IMG/VR virus record: IMGVR_UViG_3300034072_000605
Coordinates: 1 to 24,372 of that record
Reading direction: 5' to 3' (one strand)
DNA length: 24,372 bases
Source: a virus
The notes beneath the pieces are model-generated. The model had not been told where the DNA came from and did not search any database. It worked only from the letters and a program-made list of their open reading frames with translations. This document shows positions 19,773-24,372 of this stretch, in pieces. How positions within the stretch are numbered: position 1 is the stretch's first letter; every line of letters begins with the position of its first letter. The position numbers and the translations under genes are program-made.

Positions 19773-22750
19773 CTGATTACGTGCTATCGGCGGAACTTGA
19801 ATCAGGCGTGATCGAGAGCGCGATTGTAGCCCGCGTCGATTTGGACAGCGGCCCGTGGTACGTGACTGATTCGCAGGCGTTTATGTCTGGCGGCGATGAA
19901 ATCCGGCAGGCGGTTTTGTCGTTCGGCCAGATCAACGCGGATGCTGCCTCCTTCGAATACCGCGCGGCCTCTGCCCCGGCTGGCCAGTGGTTTGCGAACC
20001 GTCGCATCAAAATCTGGCGCGTGGTAAAGGGCGGCACGCCAGAGGCAGGGACGCTGCTGTTTGATGGCGTCGTCGAAGGCCAGCCGGGCGTGAAAGATGG
20101 GATTGCGTCCCTGTCTGCCAGCAAAAAAATCTACAGCAAGCCCCGGCTCGTCCCCGATTTTGGCGTCATCACAACGACCGCATACCCGCGTGCGGACGAT
20201 GCGGCACAGGGCAAGCAAAAGCCGCTGATCTTCGGTGCCGTCGAGGAGGTGCCGCTACTGCCGGTGCAGATCGGGCGCTACACCACACTCCGGGCGACCG
20301 TTTACCCGGGTGATGATGTGTTACCTGTCGATGATTGCAGCGATTGGCCAGCATCGGGCGTGGTCGTGGTGGACGGAACGTCCTACAGCTACACTTCCCG
20401 GTCAGATAACGAGCTATACGGGATCGATATTTCGCGGCAGCACAACGACGGGACGGCGGCGCACGAAAATATCGATTGGGTTTATCTGGCGGCGGGGCAC
20501 CCTGTCGCGTCCATAGATACGATCATAGCCAGCGATACGGCGCTTTCTGGCGGTGTGGTTGACCTTTCCGCCGCCACCGTCACCTATCCGGCCCCGCCGT
20601 ATCGTGAAAAAGTAGGAGCAGTTTCAACGCTTTATGCGCAATTCGATCAGGTCAACCCGGCAAGCACGGCAATCGACACGGTAAACTGCATTCAGGCGGC
20701 CACCGGCGCGGCTGAGGTGCAGGCCGCTACAAACCTGCCGCTTACCTATGTTGGTGGCGCGACCAGCGGCAACACGATCAGGTTTGCCCGTCCCGCCACG
20801 CAGGGCGGAAGCAACACGATCATCGGCGCGGCCTACGCGGTGACGTTTTCCGTCTCAGCCACCAACGACTGTCAGGTAACGATTGGCGGGAAAACGGCAT
20901 ACGTCAAGCGCGGCGCGGCGGTGATTTTTAACCAAAGCCCGCTTGAATGGCTTTCGCAGGAAAACACTGATGCCATTGTGATTTCTGTGGCGACGGCTGA
21001 AGGCGTCAGCCCGTCAGTGGCGACCGTGACCGTTCACACGGCCAGCCGCACCGTGGTCGTCGGCAATTCAGACTCCTCGAATTACGCCATCCTGCGGCCC
21101 ACATCGAACCGCCTGATCTCGGTTAAGCAGACTGATAACATGCCAGACCGTGGCCGGATTTCGAGGGCGCAACTGGCCGTCGAATGGGCCGGAACCGATG
21201 CGCTCCTGTCCGGCGAAAGTATTCAGGTCCGCTGGAACGGTGCCAGCCTTGGAACGCTGTCACAGACCACCAGCGGCGCACAGACCGAGAGCCTAGACTT
21301 CAGCTTCGATCTCTCGGCATCCGGGAAGGCCAAACTCTTCAACTCCGACCTTTCCACGGTCGTGAGCGGCGGCACGGCGGCGCTGAGTAATACGACATCT
21401 ATCGTTCGTCAGACTGTATCATCGAACTATATCGAGGTAATCAGCGGGTATAAGCAGGCATTCATTTCTATCAAGCCACCGCAAAAGGTCGTTTCGGGAA
21501 TCCATGAGGTGCGCATCCGTTCGACGGCCACCGGAAGCTCGTCGATGAGCGTTGCCGTTTACGATAACGTGGATTCTTCCGGGTGGGGTTCTCCGAGCCG
21601 GTTTATCACGGTCCCGCCAAACGGGACGGCGACGACTGGGTTTTTCTTTGCATCGGCAGGTCAGACAGATTCAGTCGGCATTCAGCACGAGGCGTTTACT
21701 TCGTCTGGCTCAACGTTCATTGCAACGGTCGAAGTCTCTTGGAATGTAACGCCAGAAACTCTGTCAAATACTCCTGCCAGCGGATCAACTAACGTAACAA
21801 ACAACAACTTGCCGCTTAACGGTACTCTTTCAAATTCACAGACACTTACTATTGCAGCGCCGCCAAGGACTGTAATCAGTTACTTTGACTTGCCTGAACG
21901 CGATTTGAGCTTGTTTGCAAACAAGACAGTCGAGCTTGAGCTTATCTCTTCGAGAACTAGCCTGAGCGTGCTGGTCCCACGTGTCCTTCTGGCGGTTGAG
22001 TACCTTCCAGTAACGCGGGAACCGGCCAGTCCGGGTGATCTCAAGGCCACGGTTTCGGGCCTGTCCGGCAACCCTGCTGACGTGATCGAGTACCTAGCGA
22101 CGGCTGCCGGTGATCGGGTATCGCCGCGACATTTCAACCGGGCGCGGTCGTGGTTTGAGGCTAACGATTGGTTCGTCGGGCGCTATATCTCTAGCCAATC
22201 TGAGGCCCGTGCGATGATGTATGGGCTCTGCGATGAGCTTGCGATTATCCGTGCCGATGGCGTGGCCGGGCTTGAGATTTACCGGGACTCCGACCCAATG
22301 AGCGGGCCAATCACCGAGCTTTCGCCGCGTGATTTTATGACTTCGCCGGTGATATCGTGGCCGTCTGTCGATAGCCGCTATAACGCGCTGACCTACAAAT
22401 ACCGGCGGATTGATTCCTCGACAACCCGCGCAATCGTGGTGGACGCGGCATCCAGCGAGTACGCACGGATCGGTGCCTTGCAGGTTTCGGAAACGCTTGA
22501 AGAGACGCGGGAAAGCGATTGGGTCAATAATGATTTTGTCGCATCGTTCGTTTCTCAGGCGCTCGTAAAGTCAAATGCAATAATGCGCAAGTCCTTCTCA
22601 GCTAGCCTTGTGCCAAAGCACATGGTATTAAGGCGTGGTGATTTGGTTAGCTATGACGGCGCACTCTGGCGCATCCTGTCTAGCTCTTTAACTGGCGCAA
22701 TCAACTCCGTGACGGCGGAAGAACTACCGAGGATTCCAACCGATGGCTAA
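19769..22750 (+). CDS. Large tail-tip or baseplate hub-like protein
   Basis: The 993-residue protein is probably the central tail-tip protein. Residues 1-180 (IESAIVARVDLDSGPWYVTDS, FANRRIKIWRVVKGG, LLFDGVVEGQPGV, KKIYSKPRL) resemble the segment of phage tail proteins that begins with a ring-forming beta domain. A Thr- and Ser-rich beta region follows from about 270 to 740. The C-terminal 230 residues (SWFEANDWFVGRYISSQSEARAMM, IIRADGVAGLEIYRDSDP, MVLRRGDLVSYDGALWRIL) again look hub-like and close the protein. The middle part is likely an inserted beta domain, perhaps for host binding; this is inference. The start overlaps the previous stop (ATGA) and the stop overlaps the fibre gene by eight bases. 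Confidence 0.72.
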   Translation: MTDYVLSAELESGVIESAIVARVDLDSGPWYVTDSQAFMSGGDEIRQAVLSFGQINADAASFEYRAASAPAGQWFANRRIKIWRVVKGGTPEAGTLLFDGVVEGQPGVKDGIASLSASKKIYSKPRLVPDFGVITTTAYPRADDAAQGKQKPLIFGAVEEVPLLPVQIGRYTTLRATVYPGDDVLPVDDCSDWPASGVVVVDGTSYSYTSRSDNELYGIDISRQHNDGTAAHENIDWVYLAAGHPVASIDTIIASDTALSGGVVDLSAATVTYPAPPYREKVGAVSTLYAQFDQVNPASTAIDTVNCIQAATGAAEVQAATNLPLTYVGGATSGNTIRFARPATQGGSNTIIGAAYAVTFSVSATNDCQVTIGGKTAYVKRGAAVIFNQSPLEWLSQENTDAIVISVATAEGVSPSVATVTVHTASRTVVVGNSDSSNYAILRPTSNRLISVKQTDNMPDRGRISRAQLAVEWAGTDALLSGESIQVRWNGASLGTLSQTTSGAQTESLDFSFDLSASGKAKLFNSDLSTVVSGGTAALSNTTSIVRQTVSSNYIEVISGYKQAFISIKPPQKVVSGIHEVRIRSTATGSSSMSVAVYDNVDSSGWGSPSRFITVPPNGTATTGFFFASAGQTDSVGIQHEAFTSSGSTFIATVEVSWNVTPETLSNTPASGSTNVTNNNLPLNGTLSNSQTLTIAAPPRTVISYFDLPERDLSLFANKTVELELISSRTSLSVLVPRVLLAVEYLPVTREPASPGDLKATVSGLSGNPADVIEYLATAAGDRVSPRHFNRARSWFEANDWFVGRYISSQSEARAMMYGLCDELAIIRADGVAGLEIYRDSDPMSGPITELSPRDFMTSPVISWPSVDSRYNALTYKYRRIDSSTTRAIVVDAASSEYARIGALQVSETLEETRESDWVNNDFVASFVSQALVKSNAIMRKSFSASLVPKHMVLRRGDLVSYDGALWRILSSSLTGAINSVTAEELPRIPTDG

Positions 22751-23522
22751 CCAGCTTTCAACTTACGTCGAGCAGCAGCTTATTCCGGTCGTCTTTAAGG
22801 GCTCTGCATGCCCGGCGGCTCCTACTGGGCTAGTCCTGCGGCTGTACAGCACTGCGGTCAGCGACAGCGGCGGCGGCACCGAGCTTTCCGGTAACGGCTA
22901 CGCTCCGATCTCGCTTTCCGGACTGCTGTCTGCCCCGACGGTCAGCGGGTCTGACGTGATCGTCACCAACACCGCTGACATCATCAGCGCGACGGCAACC
23001 GGGGCTTGGGCGACGGCGAGTTACTGGGGCATCACGGACGGCAGCGGAAACCTGTTGGCCTTTGGCGCGGTCACGTCGCCCAAAACCATCGCTACCGGCG
23101 AAAACTGGGCGTGTCTGGCTGGGCAGCTTGACATCACGTTTTCCGGCGCGGCTTCGACAGCGGTAAAGTCCGCTGTTATGTCTTGGGTCTTCGCCGGATC
23201 GACGTTTACGCCGACCACAGTGACGCAGTTTGCGCTTTACGATGGCACGGACACCGAGATTTCAACGTCCGGCACCGGCTATTCCCGTCAGGCCATCACG
23301 CTGGGGTCTGTCACCGACAACGGCGACGGGCGGCACTATGTGACCAACACCAACGCCGTCAGCCTGACCGCTACCGGATCGTGGGGCACCGTCGCCAAGA
23401 TTGGCGGCCTGACTTCCGGCGGCGTGGTCATCACCTACGGCGCGACCACTGAGGCCAAGTCTTACACGACCGGCGAAACGTTCAGCCTGCCGATTTCCGG
23501 CTTCAAGATGGGTATCGGCTAA
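22743..23522 (+). CDS. Tail fibre-like protein with a tandem duplication
   Basis: The 259-residue protein consists of two related units, about residues 13-134 and 144-257. Matching pairs include VFKGSACPAAPTG and VFAGSTFTPTT, LRLYS and FALYD, GTELSGNGYAPISL and DTEISTSGTGYSRQAITL, TATGAWATASYWG and TATGSWGTVAKIG, and KTIATGENW and KSYTTGETF. All are glycine-, serine- and threonine-rich beta. This is the composition of tail fibre or adhesin proteins, and the gene lies after the hub. No trypsin-like or enzymatic motif is seen. GAGGA at 22729-22733 supports the ATG at 22743. Confidence 0.65.
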   Translation: MANQLSTYVEQQLIPVVFKGSACPAAPTGLVLRLYSTAVSDSGGGTELSGNGYAPISLSGLLSAPTVSGSDVIVTNTADIISATATGAWATASYWGITDGSGNLLAFGAVTSPKTIATGENWACLAGQLDITFSGAASTAVKSAVMSWVFAGSTFTPTTVTQFALYDGTDTEISTSGTGYSRQAITLGSVTDNGDGRHYVTNTNAVSLTATGSWGTVAKIGGLTSGGVVITYGATTEAKSYTTGETFSLPISGFKMGIG

Positions 23523-23536
23523 GGGGAGCGCGGCAG

Positions 23537-24372
23537 ATGTTGGCTGATCGGGTAAAAGAGACATCCACGACCACCGGGACCGGCGCGCTCACCCTTGGTG
23601 GCGCGGCGGCGGGATTTCAAACGTTCGCGGCTGGCGTCGGCAATGGCAACAAGTGCCATTATGTCATTGAAAACGCCACCGTTCCCAGCGAATGGGAAAT
23701 TGGCATCGGGACGGCCACAGCCACACCTGACCAGCTTTCCCGCGATACGGTTCTGTCTTCCAGTAACGGCGGATCGCTCGTCAACTTTTCGGCGGGCACC
23801 AAATCCGTTTTTGTATCCGCTGTCGCAAACAATTTCGAGGCCGATCTTACGGACGCCTTGGGAAGCGTGTCCGGCTCGGTAACGCTTAAGGTCAACCACT
23901 ACCAGACGATCACCGCGACCATCGGCGGCGCGACCACGTTTTCATTCGATGGCTGGCCGTCTGCCGGGACCCCGAAACGCTCCGTGATCCTGACCAATGG
24001 CGGCTCTGCTTCCGTGACGTGGCCGACGATCACATGGGTTGACGGCAGCGCCCCGACGCTACAGACCACCGGCGTTGATCGCGTCGATATCTGGCGCACG
24101 GGCGGCGTCGTTTACGGCAAGCTGATTAAGCAGGCCCCGACATCCGGCGGCGTTACGGCGACCGTTACGTTGGCCGATAACGTCACGGTCGGGGACTTTG
24201 TGGCAGCTCTCAACAGTGGCAGTGTGGAAAAGGTGAAGGAAACAATCATTCCCACCGCCGCCGGGACTGCTGTTGTCTTCGAAAGCGCGAACACATTCTA
24301 CATCTCGGCGGTCTATGATTCTGCCTCCGGAAAGGTCGTGATCGCATATTCAGACGGCGGAAACAGTAACTA
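23537..24372 (+). CDS. Tail fibre-like protein with beta repeats, 3' end outside window
   Basis: The frame runs from ATG at 23537 (GGGGAG at 23523-23528) without a stop to the last base, so at least 278 residues. The first 85 residues have a common phage tail-fibre opening: LADRVKETSTTTGTGALTLGG, then AAGVGNGNKCHYVIE, then WEIGIGTATATPDQLSRDTVLSSSNGG. A glycine-rich beta part follows (VTWPTITWVDGSAPTLQ). From about residue 215 it starts what looks like a repeat: VTVGDFVAALNSGSVE, then AAGTAVVFESANTFYISAVY, then DSASGKVVIAYSDGGNSN. The latter pattern recurs in many large repetitive surface or tail proteins, so a long repeated protein may continue beyond the window. Host-receptor contact is the likely role, by position. 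Confidence 0.75.
   Translation, partial: MLADRVKETSTTTGTGALTLGGAAAGFQTFAAGVGNGNKCHYVIENATVPSEWEIGIGTATATPDQLSRDTVLSSSNGGSLVNFSAGTKSVFVSAVANNFEADLTDALGSVSGSVTLKVNHYQTITATIGGATTFSFDGWPSAGTPKRSVILTNGGSASVTWPTITWVDGSAPTLQTTGVDRVDIWRTGGVVYGKLIKQAPTSGGVTATVTLADNVTVGDFVAALNSGSVEKVKETIIPTAAGTAVVFESANTFYISAVYDSASGKVVIAYSDGGNSN

Overview
The window is a stretch of a tailed double-stranded DNA phage or prophage. Gene order runs from DNA packaging through capsid, neck, tail tube, chaperone and tape measure to tail tip, which is the order of a long-tailed siphovirus. By eye the DNA is about 55-60% GC. Short 4-14 base gene overlaps and clear Shine-Dalgarno sites suggest a host in the Pseudomonadota, perhaps an alphaproteobacterium; I hold the host assignment loosely. 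There is no integrase, repressor or lysin in view, so lifestyle cannot be read directly.

Layout. 1-789: the 3' part of a DUF1073-type portal gene that ends early and does not belong with the packaging genes that follow. 790-1886: about 1.1 kb without a recognisable gene, containing a strong terminator, two arrays of short direct repeats, several hairpins, and a promoter-operator-terminator unit just before the late genes. 1887-6721: terminase small subunit, terminase large subunit carrying an intein, DUF4055 portal and Mu F/SPP1 gp7-like head protein. 6759-7574: one gene on the minus strand between a hairpin and a palindromic divergent control region. 7734-10471: scaffold-like protein, major capsid protein and two small head-associated proteins. 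10474-12968: neck and tail-completion genes, with a two-gene membrane cassette set among them. 12995-15030: tail tube protein and tail assembly chaperones joined by a -1 frameshift. 15049-24372: tape measure, tail-tip proteins and two fibre-like proteins, the last cut by the window end.

Main discovery candidate. The intein (2422-3093) sits inside the Walker A P-loop of the terminase ATPase, so the packaging motor can only work after protein splicing. Its splicing blocks are on the plus strand, but where inteins usually carry an in-frame homing endonuclease, the recognisable HNH endonuclease is encoded on the opposite strand (2962 down to 2462). This looks like an endonuclease gene inserted in inverted orientation, with both strands kept open.

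How the parts work together. The spliced terminase packages DNA through the portal into a shell of major capsid protein built with the scaffold. The connector proteins close the head, and the tube, chaperones and tape measure build a long tail whose tip carries the hub-like and fibre-like proteins. Hairpins before the capsid gene and after the tube gene, together with the frameshift, probably set the ratios of the structural proteins. I see no capsid protease gene.
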